This document shows positions 7,879 to 16,684 of a stretch of DNA of 64,000 nt, piece after piece (within the stretch, counting starts at the first letter, position 1; the number at the start of each line of letters is the position of its first letter). The notes beneath the pieces are model-generated. The model worked only from the letters and a program-made list of their open reading frames with translations, did not search any database and was not told where the DNA came from. The position numbers and the translations under genes were made by a program. The DNA is taken from NCBI RefSeq assembly GCF_038811545.1, contig NZ_CP133319.1, forward strand, positions 434,001 to 498,000, in the 5' to 3' direction. The DNA comes from Rhodoligotrophos sp. CJ14. Lineage in GTDB: Bacteria; Pseudomonadota; Alphaproteobacteria; Rhizobiales; Im1.

Positions 7879-10800
7879 TCAGGCCGCTTTGGGCTTTGCC
7901 TCCTCGACGATCTGGACGAGCCGCTTCAGGATGGCGCGCACGCCCTTGAGCCGGTCCTCGGCCTCGTCCATGTCGCGCTTGAACACGAGCTTCTGGTCGG
8001 GCCTGAGCTTCACATGGTGCCCTTGCTCGTTGATATAGGCGACGAGCCCCACCGGATTGGCGAATTGGCCATTGCGGAACGCGACCACAACGCCCTTGGG
8101 ACCCGCATCGACGCTTGCCACATTGGCGGCACGGCAGAGCAGCTTGATCGCCACCACCTGCAGGAGATGGTTGACCTCCTGCGGCAGCGGACCGAAACGG
8201 TCGCGCATCTCCGCCCCGACACCCTGCACCTCCTGCTCGGTCTCGAGATCCGCAAGGCGCCTGTAAAGGCTGAGACGAAGGTCGAGATCGGCCACATAGC
8301 TTTCGGGGATGAGCACGGCCGTGCCGATATTGATCTGCGGCGACCAGCGATCCTCGCTCTCAACCTCGAGATCACCCGACCTGAGGCTTGCCACGGCTTC
8401 TTCGAGCATCTGCTGATAGAGCTCGAAGCCGACTTCCTTGATATGCCCGGACTGCTCTTCCCCGAGCAGATTGCCGGCGCCGCGGATATCGAGATCATGG
8501 CTCGCCAGCGTGAAGCCGGCGCCGAGCGTGTCGAGCGACTGCAGCACCTTGAGCCGGCGGTCGGCCCCGGCGGTGAGCGGCTTGCCCACGGGCACGGTGA
8601 GCAATGCATAGGCCCGCTGCTTGGAGCGTCCGATCCGGCCACGGATCTGGTAGAGCTGGGCGAGCCCGAACATGTCGGCCCGGTGCACGATCAACGTATT
8701 GGCGGTCGGGATATCGAGCCCGGATTCGACGATGGTGGTCGACAACAGCACGTCGAACTTGCGGTCATAGAAGGCCGACATCACGTCCTCGAGCTCCGTA
8801 GCCCCCATCTGCCCATGGGCGATGGCGAAGGTGATTTCCGGCACGTGCTCACGCAGGAACTCGGCCATCTCCCCGAGATCGGAGACCCGCGGGCACACGA
8901 AGAAGCTCTGGCCGCCGCGATAGTGCTCGCGCAGGAGTGCCTCGCGGATCGTCACAGGATCGAACGGCGACACGAAGGTCCTCACCGCCAGCCGATCGAG
9001 CGGCGGCGTGGTAATCAGCGACAAGTCGCGCACCCCGGTCATGGCGAGCTGCAAGGTGCGCGGAATGGGCGTGGCCGTCAGCGTCAGCACATGCACATTG
9101 GCGCGCAGATCCTTGAGCCGCTCCTTGTGCTTGACGCCGAAATGCTGCTCCTCGTCCACGATCAGCAGGCCGAGATCCCGGAAGGTGATGCCTTTGCCGA
9201 GAATGGCATGCGTGCCGACGATCACATCGATCTGGCCCTCGGCCAGATCCTTCTTGATGTCGCTGAGATCCTTGCGCGAGACGAGCCGGGAGGCCTGGGC
9301 GACCCGCACGGGAAATCCGCGGAAGCGCTCGGCGAAGGTCGCAAAATGCTGGCGGGCAAGCAATGTGGTCGGCACCACCACCGCGACCTGCCGCCCGCTC
9401 ATGGCCGCAACAAAGGCCGCGCGCAAGGCAACTTCCGTCTTCCCGAAGCCCACATCGCCGCAGATCAGCCGATCCATGGGCCGGCCGCTCTGGAGATCTT
9501 CCAGCACCGCATTGATGGCATCGAGCTGCTCTTCAGTCTCATCATAGGGAAAACGGGCGCAGAACTCGTCATAGACCCCTTCCGGCGGGACGATGACTTC
9601 GCCCTTGCGCAGGAGGCGTGCCGCCGCTGTCTTGATCAGCTGGTCGGCGATCTCCTTGACCCGCTGCTTCAGCTTGGCTTTGCGGGCCTGCCAGGCATGT
9701 CCGCCCAGCTTGTCGAGCTGCACGCCCGCCTCTTCCGAGCCATAGCGTGAGATGAGCTCGATATTTTCGACCGGCAGGAACAGCCGGTCGCCGCCCGCAT
9801 AGGTGAGGAACAGGCAATCATGCGGCGCGCCCTGCACCTCGATCGTCTTGAGCCCCTCGAACCGGCCAATGCCGTGATCCACATGCACCACGAGATCGCC
9901 CGGCGCGAGGCTTGCAACCTCGGTCAGGACGTCGCTCGCCTTGCGCTTCTTGCGCGCCCGTCGGATCAGCCTGTCGCCCAGAATGTCCTGCTCGCCGACA
10001 ATCGCGAGCTCCGGCGTCTCAAAGCCATGTTCGAGCGCCAGCACCACCACATTGAGGATCGAGGGATCGCGGCTCTCAACCTCTGTCCAGGTATCTGCCC
10101 CCACCACCGGCGCCATGTCATGCTCGCGCATGATGGCGATGAGCCTTTCGCGCGAGCCCTCGCTCCAGGCCGAGATGAGAACCCGCTTGCCCGCCCGGCG
10201 CAGATCGCCCACATGCGCCTTGACCGCATGGAAGACATTCTGCTCCTGCTGCGCCCGTTCGGCGGCAAAGCTGCGCCCTTGCCGGCCATGGAGCGAGATC
10301 ACCCGGGCGGCCTGCCCCTCGGGCTGCTCGAATGCCGTGAAGCCCAGCTGTGGCTGTGACCCGAGCAGGTCGATCCATTCACTTTCGCTGACATACAGCG
10401 CAGACGGCTCCAGCGGCTTGTAGGGCGCCGCGCCGAATGTCTGCTGCTCCAGCGCATGCCGGCGCGCCTCGTAGAAGTCATCGATCAGTTCGCGCCTCGC
10501 CTTCACCGCTTCGTCCAGCTGGTGATCGAGGCCGATCGCTGCCCAGTCCGCATAGTCGAAAATGGTTGCGAGCCGGTCATAGAACAGGGGCAGCCAGTGC
10601 TCCATCCCCTGATAGCGCTGCCCGGCGCTGATCGCTTCATAGAGCGGATCATTGGCGGTCTGTCCGCCGAACGTCGCCACATAGCGGGTCCGGAACCGCG
10701 CGATGGTGGTTTCCATCAGCAGCACTTCGGAGGCCGGCTCCAACACGATTTCCTTGAGCTGCCCGATCGACCGCTGGCTCTGTGCATCGAAGGAGCGGAT

Positions 10801-11400
10801 GGACTCGAGCGTGTCCCCGAACAGATCGAGCCGCATGGGATGCTCGACCCCGGGCGGGAAGATGTCGATGATCCCGCCGCGGATCGCATATTCACCGGGC
10901 TCCATGGCAGTGCCGGTGCGGCTGAACCCATTTTGGGTCAGGAACTCCTGGAGTGCCGGAATGTCGATGACATGGCCCGGCGCGGCGCGGAACGAGGCAT
11001 TTGCAAGCGTTTTGGGCTGCGGCACCCGTTGCAGGGCGGCATTGACCGTGGTCAGCACCACGATGGGCTTGCGCTCGAGCCCCTTGCCCAGCCGCACCAA
11101 CGCGGCAATCCGCTCGGCAATGATGCCGGCGCTTGGCGATACCCGGTCGTAAGGCAGGCAGTCCCATGCGGGAATGCGGATAACCTCCACATCGGGGGCA
11201 AAGAATGAGAGCTGATCGGCGATTTCCGCCATGCGCTGATCATCGCGCGCAAGATGCAACAGCGGCCGCGGCCGGCTTCCCTCGGCGGCTTGCCGCGCGA
11301 GCTGCCCGAGCGTGAGCGAATCGAGCCCCTCCGGCGCGCCTGCAAGCACTGTCCGCCCGGTTTGGGTCAGCACTGACGAAAGATCAATCGAAGCGCTCAT
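7879..11400 (-). CDS. mfd: Transcription-repair coupling factor Mfd
   Basis: This 1173-residue protein is the normal length for Mfd, which removes stalled RNA polymerase from DNA lesions and recruits UvrA. Visible parts in order: UvrB-like N-terminal modules (including the PAWDCLPYDRVSPS segment), the RNA-polymerase-interacting CarD/Tudor-like domain starting DLVVHVDHGIGRFEG (about residue 495), helicase domain 1 with Walker A GDVGFGKT (about 647) and the DEEQHFG box (about 747), helicase domain 2 with the IVESGLDIP and QIRGRIGRS motifs, and the C-terminal TRCF domain. The ATG at 11400 is used; upstream in-frame residues overlap sdhE. Only 1 bp separates it from the sdhE stop, so the two form an operon. 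Confidence 0.98.
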   Translation of the reverse strand: MSASIDLSSVLTQTGRTVLAGAPEGLDSLTLGQLARQAAEGSRPRPLLHLARDDQRMAEIADQLSFFAPDVEVIRIPAWDCLPYDRVSPSAGIIAERIAALVRLGKGLERKPIVVLTTVNAALQRVPQPKTLANASFRAAPGHVIDIPALQEFLTQNGFSRTGTAMEPGEYAIRGGIIDIFPPGVEHPMRLDLFGDTLESIRSFDAQSQRSIGQLKEIVLEPASEVLLMETTIARFRTRYVATFGGQTANDPLYEAISAGQRYQGMEHWLPLFYDRLATIFDYADWAAIGLDHQLDEAVKARRELIDDFYEARRHALEQQTFGAAPYKPLEPSALYVSESEWIDLLGSQPQLGFTAFEQPEGQAARVISLHGRQGRSFAAERAQQEQNVFHAVKAHVGDLRRAGKRVLISAWSEGSRERLIAIMREHDMAPVVGADTWTEVESRDPSILNVVVLALEHGFETPELAIVGEQDILGDRLIRRARKKRKASDVLTEVASLAPGDLVVHVDHGIGRFEGLKTIEVQGAPHDCLFLTYAGGDRLFLPVENIELISRYGSEEAGVQLDKLGGHAWQARKAKLKQRVKEIADQLIKTAAARLLRKGEVIVPPEGVYDEFCARFPYDETEEQLDAINAVLEDLQSGRPMDRLICGDVGFGKTEVALRAAFVAAMSGRQVAVVVPTTLLARQHFATFAERFRGFPVRVAQASRLVSRKDLSDIKKDLAEGQIDVIVGTHAILGKGITFRDLGLLIVDEEQHFGVKHKERLKDLRANVHVLTLTATPIPRTLQLAMTGVRDLSLITTPPLDRLAVRTFVSPFDPVTIREALLREHYRGGQSFFVCPRVSDLGEMAEFLREHVPEITFAIAHGQMGATELEDVMSAFYDRKFDVLLSTTIVESGLDIPTANTLIVHRADMFGLAQLYQIRGRIGRSKQRAYALLTVPVGKPLTAGADRRLKVLQSLDTLGAGFTLASHDLDIRGAGNLLGEEQSGHIKEVGFELYQQMLEEAVASLRSGDLEVESEDRWSPQINIGTAVLIPESYVADLDLRLSLYRRLADLETEQEVQGVGAEMRDRFGPLPQEVNHLLQVVAIKLLCRAANVASVDAGPKGVVVAFRNGQFANPVGLVAYINEQGHHVKLRPDQKLVFKRDMDEAEDRLKGVRAILKRLVQIVEEAKPKAA

Positions 11401-11401
11401 T

Positions 11402-11701
11402 CTATTTGGTTGCGTGAGCAGAGGTGTAATCGGCCGGCGTGAACCGCTTCTCGAGCAGGGAGCGGACGAGCGGCGTGTCATATTCGGCAGGGACCGGGGC
11501 ACGGCCCAGAATCCAGTCCAGGAGCTCGCCATCCGGAACATCCGACAGACGCTCGACCTCCTCGATCTCGCGCGGTGAGAATCGGTCGATATTCGCAGCG
11601 ACGAATCCGCCGAAGACCAGATCGACCTCCTTCATGCCCCGATGCGCACAACGCCAGGCGAGCCGACGCCGGCGAACGGCTTCGTCCATATCATTTGTCA
11701 T
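11402..11701 (-). CDS. sdhE: FAD assembly factor SdhE (succinate dehydrogenase assembly factor 2 family)
   Basis: The protein is about 99 residues and matches the SdhE/Sdh5 family, which promotes covalent attachment of FAD to the SdhA flavoprotein. The diagnostic RGxxE motif is present (RGMKE, residues 21-25), followed by the helical core (EEVERLSDVPDGELLDWILG). I start at ATG 11701; an upstream in-frame TTG at 11725 and an ATG at 11689 are alternatives. It lies directly before mfd on the same strand and is divergent from recG, an arrangement I associate with Hyphomicrobiales. Confidence 0.93.
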   Translation of the reverse strand: MTNDMDEAVRRRRLAWRCAHRGMKEVDLVFGGFVAANIDRFSPREIEEVERLSDVPDGELLDWILGRAPVPAEYDTPLVRSLLEKRFTPADYTSAHATK

Positions 11702-11966
11702 TCTGTCGCTCGCATGAATACTCAAAGGGCTCTGCGCTCAAGCTCGCACCGGTTTCATATGCGCTCCATGCCCGCAGATGCAATACGCATCGGCCGAAAC
11801 TTTGCAGGGACCGATGGCTTTGAGAGGCCCATCGGCAGTTTCCGCCACACCGGGCTTGTCCGGCCTAGCCCTTGGATGCTCGCCCCAGGGCCGAGCGTCA
11901 CCAAATTCTCGCGTTATCAATATACCCCTCTTTCGCTGTCCGCCATTGCAGGCTAGCAACGCGACC

Positions 11967-14087
11967 ATGCGTCCGTCCGAACTCAACCCGCTCTTTGCCT
12001 CGGCCACATCCCTTCCCGGGATCGGTGCAAAGCTGGAACGCGTGCTCGCAAGGCTTATCCAAGGGGCAGGATCCGGGGGCGCGAGCCCGTCACCACTGCG
12101 AGTGCTCGATCTCATCTGGCATCTGCCGGTCGGTGTAGTCGACCGCAGCCTCAGGCCCAAGCTTGCGGATTTGCCGCCCTCTGGCGTGGTGACGGTCGAG
12201 GCGGTGATCGGGCGGCACAGGCCCGGCGCGAGCCGCCGCGCACCCTATCGGATCGATTGCCTGGACGAGACCGGCACCCTGTCCCTCGTCTTCTTCCATG
12301 CCCATGGGGATTACCTCAAGCGCACCCTGCCCGAGGGCGAGCGCCGGCTGATCAGCGGCCGGGTCGAGTGGTTCAATGGCAACCCGCAGATTGCCCATCC
12401 AGACTATGTCCTCACGCCCGAGGAGGCGGCATCCCTCCCCCTTCTTGAGCCGGTCTATCCCTTAACTGCCGGTCTTGCGCCCAAGGTTCTGCGCAAGGCG
12501 ATCGCCAGCGCGCTCGCAGCCCTGCCCCAATTGCCGGAATGGCAGGATGCGACGATGCTTGCGCGCCATCGCTGGCCTGGCTTCACCGAAGCGCTCCGTG
12601 CCGTGCATGAACCAGCCAGTGCTGCGGACCTGCAACCCGACAGCCCGCCGCGCGCCCGCCTTGCCTATGACGAGCTCCTCGCAAACCAGCTCGCGCTTGG
12701 CCTCGTGCGCCGCCAGTTGAAGCGCGCCAAGGGCCGCATCACCGCTGGCGATGGCCGCATTCGGGACAGGATCATCGCCGCCCTCCCCTATAGCCTCACC
12801 GGTGCCCAGACCCTGGCGCTCGCTGAAATCTCTGCCGACATGAAAAGCAGCGATCGCATGCTGCGTCTGCTGCAGGGCGATGTCGGCTCGGGCAAGACCG
12901 TGGTCGCCCTCATCGCGCTTGCCGCCGCGGCGGAAGCGAGCCTCCAGGGTGCTCTGGTCGCACCGACCGAAATACTGGCGCGCCAGCACCTGGCGACCAT
13001 CGAGCCGCTGGCTGAGGCGGCAGGTCTCAGAACCGCATTGCTCACCGGCCGCGAAACAGGCGCGGCGCGCAAGCGATTGCTGCAGGACCTTGCTGCCGGC
13101 GAGATCCAGATCCTCATCGGCACCCATGCCCTGTTCCAGGAGGATGTCGCCTTTCGCGACCTCGGTCTCGTGGTGATCGACGAGCAGCATCGCTTCGGCG
13201 TGCATCAGCGGCTTGCTCTGCAGGCCAAGGCCGATGGCAAGGCCGACATGCTGGTGATGAGCGCAACCCCCATTCCCCGCACGCTCTCACTCACGCTTTA
13301 CGGCGACATGGATGTCTCCCGCCTCACCGAAAAGCCTGCTGGCCGGCAGCCGATCGACACGCGCGTCACCTCCATAGAACGGACCGATGAGGTTATCGCC
13401 GGCCTCAGGCGTGCCTTCGGCACCGGCGCGCGCGCCTATTGGGTCTGCCCCCTGGTAGAGGAGAGCGAGACGGCCGATGATCGCACCGCCGCCGAAGCCC
13501 GTTTCCGCGCGCTCGATGAGCAGTTTCCGGGCCGGGTCGGCCTCGTGCATGGCCGTATGAAAGGCGCCGAAAAAGATGCGATCATGGCCCGTTTCAAGGC
13601 GGGCGAGCTCTCGCTTCTGGTCGCCACCACCGTGATCGAGGTTGGCGTGAACGTGCCGGAAGCGACCATCATGGTGATCGAGAATGCCGAACGCTTCGGA
13701 TTGGCCCAGCTGCACCAGCTGCGCGGCCGGGTTGGGCGGGGCGAGGAGCGCTCGACCTGCCTTTTGCTCTATCAGCCGCCGCTGAGCAGCACCGCCGCCG
13801 CGCGCCTCAAGATCATGCGCGAGACCGAAGACGGCTTTCTCATCGCCGAAGAGGACCTTCGCCTGCGTGGCGCAGGCGAAGTGCTGGGCACGCGCCAGTC
13901 GGGCCTGCCGAGCTTCCGAGTCGCCAATATCGAGCAGCAGGGCGAGCTCTTGGCCATTGCCCGCAAGGATGCGGCACTTGTGCTTGAGAAGGATCCTGGC
14001 CTCACCAGCGCCCGCGGGCAAGCCTTGCGCATGCTGCTCTATCTCTTCGAACGCGATGAGGCAGTGAGGTTGCTTCAGGCCGGATGA
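11967..14087 (+). CDS. recG: ATP-dependent DNA helicase RecG
   Basis: This 706-residue protein is the branch-migration helicase that remodels stalled forks and Holliday junctions. It shows the N-terminal wedge/OB domain (about 30-190), Walker A GDVGSGKT (about 304), the DEQHRFG box (about 403), the SATPIPRTL motif III, and C-terminal helicase motifs TTVIEVGVNVP and QLHQLRGRVGRG. I start at the ATG at 11967; the frame is open to 11778 but that part lacks RecG similarity. It is divergent from sdhE-mfd with 265 bp between the starts, and convergent with the HxlR gene. Confidence 0.98.
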   Translation: MRPSELNPLFASATSLPGIGAKLERVLARLIQGAGSGGASPSPLRVLDLIWHLPVGVVDRSLRPKLADLPPSGVVTVEAVIGRHRPGASRRAPYRIDCLDETGTLSLVFFHAHGDYLKRTLPEGERRLISGRVEWFNGNPQIAHPDYVLTPEEAASLPLLEPVYPLTAGLAPKVLRKAIASALAALPQLPEWQDATMLARHRWPGFTEALRAVHEPASAADLQPDSPPRARLAYDELLANQLALGLVRRQLKRAKGRITAGDGRIRDRIIAALPYSLTGAQTLALAEISADMKSSDRMLRLLQGDVGSGKTVVALIALAAAAEASLQGALVAPTEILARQHLATIEPLAEAAGLRTALLTGRETGAARKRLLQDLAAGEIQILIGTHALFQEDVAFRDLGLVVIDEQHRFGVHQRLALQAKADGKADMLVMSATPIPRTLSLTLYGDMDVSRLTEKPAGRQPIDTRVTSIERTDEVIAGLRRAFGTGARAYWVCPLVEESETADDRTAAEARFRALDEQFPGRVGLVHGRMKGAEKDAIMARFKAGELSLLVATTVIEVGVNVPEATIMVIENAERFGLAQLHQLRGRVGRGEERSTCLLLYQPPLSSTAAARLKIMRETEDGFLIAEEDLRLRGAGEVLGTRQSGLPSFRVANIEQQGELLAIARKDAALVLEKDPGLTSARGQALRMLLYLFERDEAVRLLQAG

Positions 14088-14153
14088 TTGTTTTTGTCAG
14101 TTTACTGACGGTATATGTTCCAATTTATGATTAACTGGTCTTCAGACTAAAGA

Positions 14154-14663
14154 TTAACTTGGGCTCCGTCGCGCCTTGAACGCCTTGCGTCGCTCCTCCC
14201 GTTCGCGCGTGAAGAATGGTGATAGCTTCACCTCCACATCCCCCAGTCCGAAATGGCCGCCACAGGACGGACAGGCAAGCGCCATCCCGGTCGGGTGTCC
14301 GCATTGGCGGTGAATGAGCATTACGGCGGGTTCGCGCGTGCCACTTCCCCGATCCCAGCGCTCACCCCAGGCCTTCAGCGCTAGCAGGACCGGGTAGAGA
14401 TCCTTGCCCTTCTCGGTCAGCCTATATCCGTGGCGGACCGGGCGCTGGTTATATGTCTCGCGCCGGATGATGCCGTCCTTTTCCAGACGCTTGAGTCGCA
14501 TGGACAGGAGGTGGGGCGACATTCCCGTCTGCGCCTGAATGTCTTCGAACCGGTGCTGCTTGAGGAACAGCTCGCGCAGGACCAGCAGGGTCCACCGATC
14601 CCCGACGATCGCAAGACTGCGGGCGATCGGACATGCGGTACTGGCGATATTGCTCCAGGACAT
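14154..14663 (-). CDS. HxlR-family transcriptional regulator with C-terminal zinc-ribbon-like tail
   Basis: Residues 1-110 form an HxlR winged helix: CPIARSLAIVGDRWTLLVLR, then the recognition helix PHLLSMRLKRLEKDGIIRR and the wing (RPVRHGYRLT). Cys11 is near the usual position of the redox Cys of HypR-type members. Residues 120-145 add a metal-ribbon-like tail with C121, H123, C131 and C134. The total of 169 aa is longer than basic HxlR proteins because of that tail. I start at the ATG at 14663; the upstream extension to 14786 would overlap the MaoC gene. It is divergent from the MaoC gene, 80 bp apart, a plausible target. Confidence 0.9.
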   Translation of the reverse strand: MSWSNIASTACPIARSLAIVGDRWTLLVLRELFLKQHRFEDIQAQTGMSPHLLSMRLKRLEKDGIIRRETYNQRPVRHGYRLTEKGKDLYPVLLALKAWGERWDRGSGTREPAVMLIHRQCGHPTGMALACPSCGGHFGLGDVEVKLSPFFTREREERRKAFKARRSPS

Positions 14664-14743
14664 GCTTGCTCGCTTCAAAAATTGAAGGCACTCTATCACG
14701 ATCGTCCGGATCGAACCAAGACCGGATCGGATGAGGAGGCGCC

Positions 14744-15244
14744 ATGGCAAGCCCGTTGCCGTCGGATCAGAAGAGAGAACAGCCACTGAGCCTCGAGGAT
14801 TTCACCGTGGGCGAGCGCATTTGCTCGAGTGCCTTTACAGTGACGGCCGAGCTCGCACACGATTTCGCGCGGGCTTACGATCCTCAGCCCATGCACCTCG
14901 AAGAAGACGCGGCACGCGCCTCATTCTTCGGCGAGCTTGTGGGAAGCGGCTGGCAAACCCTAGCCGTCACCATGCGGCTGATGGTCGATGCCCGCCTGAC
15001 CGGAACGACCCCGATCATCGGCGCTGAATTCAGGGAGATCCGTTTTCACCGCCCGATGCGCCCGGGTGATACCCTCACGGCGGAGGCAGAAGTTCTGGCA
15101 GTCAGAAGATCGCGCAGCAAGCCGGAGCGGGGCTTTCTCGATCTGCACCTAACCACAATGAATGGACGGGGCGAGACGCTTCTGACCCAGATCTGGACGC
15201 TTGTGCTACCAGCCCGCGCGGGCCGGGCTAATCAGCCTTCGTGA
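14744..15244 (+). CDS. MaoC-like (hot-dog fold) dehydratase
   Basis: This 166-residue protein is a single hot-dog domain of the MaoC/R-specific enoyl-CoA hydratase type. The catalytic pair is visible in FARAYDPQPMHLEEDAA: D46 and H51, in the D-x4-H pattern of the hydratase-2 motif, followed by the GELVGSGW helix. GGAGG lies just upstream of the ATG. It probably hydrates or dehydrates an acyl-CoA, but the acyl chain is unknown. It is divergent from the HxlR gene, and its last 17 bp overlap the end of the convergent TPR-SPOR gene. Confidence 0.9.
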   Translation: MASPLPSDQKREQPLSLEDFTVGERICSSAFTVTAELAHDFARAYDPQPMHLEEDAARASFFGELVGSGWQTLAVTMRLMVDARLTGTTPIIGAEFREIRFHRPMRPGDTLTAEAEVLAVRRSRSKPERGFLDLHLTTMNGRGETLLTQIWTLVLPARAGRANQPS

Positions 15245-16616
15245 CGAAGCAGGAAAGTCCGCGCGATTTGAGCGACCGGCATGTCTTGTCAGCATCCTTG
15301 CGGCTGTCGAAACCTGCAAGGCGCAACCGATAGAAGACACCCTTAGCCCCGAGATCCGCGCGCATCACCACCGGCTCGTAGTCCTTCAGTGCATCATGTT
15401 TTGCCGACAAGCGCTTCCACACGCCCCAGGCGCTTCCCTCATTTTCGGCCGAAGATAGCTGAATGAGCCAGCCCGAAACCGCCTGGGCAACGGCCTTCGC
15501 GCCCTCACTCTTATCGGCAACGGGCGAATTCGGAAGCGTGCCGATCGCAAAACCGGGCTCCGCGCTTGCCACTTGAACCGGCTTGGCTGTTGCATCCTCG
15601 GAGGTCGTGGCGACCAGCCTTGCGCTTGCCTCGGCGGGCTCCGCTACCGGCTGAGCCGCCATTTTCTGGGCGGGCGCAGAGGCAGGCAGCGCAATCTTCT
15701 GCGGAGCAGCAATTGCCGCCGTTGCCGTTGCCTCTGGCACGCTGCCCTCGAGAAGATGCGCAGGCGGGAACACGGCTTTCGGCAAGTCACCGGTTTGCGC
15801 GGCGTCACTCACCGTCATCGACCCGCCAACGGAGCCTGTAACCACCGGCGTTGAGAGGCTCGCCACCCGTTGCGTGGCAATCGCCGGCATGCTGTTTTCC
15901 GTCGCCCCGGCCGAGGCCAAGCTATCGGGAATGGGCGCGCCACCATTCAGTGACGCGAGCTTGGCGCGCGCTTCGGTGAAGTCTGGCTTTGCCATCAGCG
16001 CCCGGTTCAGCTCATTCTTGGCATCACCGACGCGACCGAGCTCCTCGAACACCATCGCGCGAGCGAAATAGGCAAGATGCGGCGAGCCGAAATTGCTCTC
16101 GATCGCCTTGTAGAAGTCCGAGAGCGCGTAATAGGGCTTCTTGTTCTCGCGCATCACGAGACCGCGGCTCATATAAGCCTCGCCAAAATTGCTATCGAGG
16201 AACAGAGCCGCCGTGAAATCATCAACCGCCAGGCCGGGCTGGTTGAGCTTACGATAGGCAAGACCGCGGTTATAGAGCGCAACGGCACGGGTCCGCGCAT
16301 CCAGCAGGTCCTGCTCCAGCGCCTTGGTATAGTCTTCCGCGGCTTTGGCGTGCAGCCCCTGCCGCTGATAGGCAAGCCCCCGGTTGAGCTCTGCCTTGGC
16401 CTTATCGACCTTGGCAACGCCCGGGGCGCCGATGATGGCGGTGAACTGCTCGATGGCCTGCTTGAGATCCCCTTTGCGCAGCGCCTCCGTGGCCTCGGCG
16501 GTCAGTTTCGTGACCGGAGTTGAGACCGACGCGGCTCCCGCGGGGACCGGTCCCGCCAGGGCCAGCACCAATCCCACCAAAACTGTGCTCTGACGCAACA
16601 ACGCTACCGTGCTCAT
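15228..16616 (-). CDS. Periplasmic TPR and SPOR domain protein
   Basis: The protein is about 462 residues. A signal peptide comes first (about 1-29), then four or five tetratricopeptide repeats (about 45-200; for example ELNRGLAYQRQGLHAKAAED and ALYNRGLAYRKLNQPGLAVD), a low-complexity Ala/Pro/Val linker (about 210-380), and a C-terminal SPOR domain (about 385-460, starting GWLIQLSSAENEGSAW). SPOR domains bind denuded glycan strands at division septa, so this is probably an envelope or division-site scaffold. I use ATG 16616; an in-frame codon at 16637 would only lengthen the signal peptide. The 3' end overlaps the convergent MaoC gene by 17 bp. Confidence 0.88.
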   Translation of the reverse strand: MSTVALLRQSTVLVGLVLALAGPVPAGAASVSTPVTKLTAEATEALRKGDLKQAIEQFTAIIGAPGVAKVDKAKAELNRGLAYQRQGLHAKAAEDYTKALEQDLLDARTRAVALYNRGLAYRKLNQPGLAVDDFTAALFLDSNFGEAYMSRGLVMRENKKPYYALSDFYKAIESNFGSPHLAYFARAMVFEELGRVGDAKNELNRALMAKPDFTEARAKLASLNGGAPIPDSLASAGATENSMPAIATQRVASLSTPVVTGSVGGSMTVSDAAQTGDLPKAVFPPAHLLEGSVPEATATAAIAAPQKIALPASAPAQKMAAQPVAEPAEASARLVATTSEDATAKPVQVASAEPGFAIGTLPNSPVADKSEGAKAVAQAVSGWLIQLSSAENEGSAWGVWKRLSAKHDALKDYEPVVMRADLGAKGVFYRLRLAGFDSRKDADKTCRSLKSRGLSCFVTKAD

Positions 16617-16684
16617 GCAAAGAGCATCGCACGGCACAGTTAATGAAAGATTGAATCAAATGAGGATCGAATGTGATCCCTTGT

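Noticed and set aside
14096-14109. GTCAGT/ACTGAC palindrome between recG and the HxlR gene
   Set aside because: The loop is only 2 nt and no T-run follows on either strand, so it does not look like a terminator; no operator role is supported.
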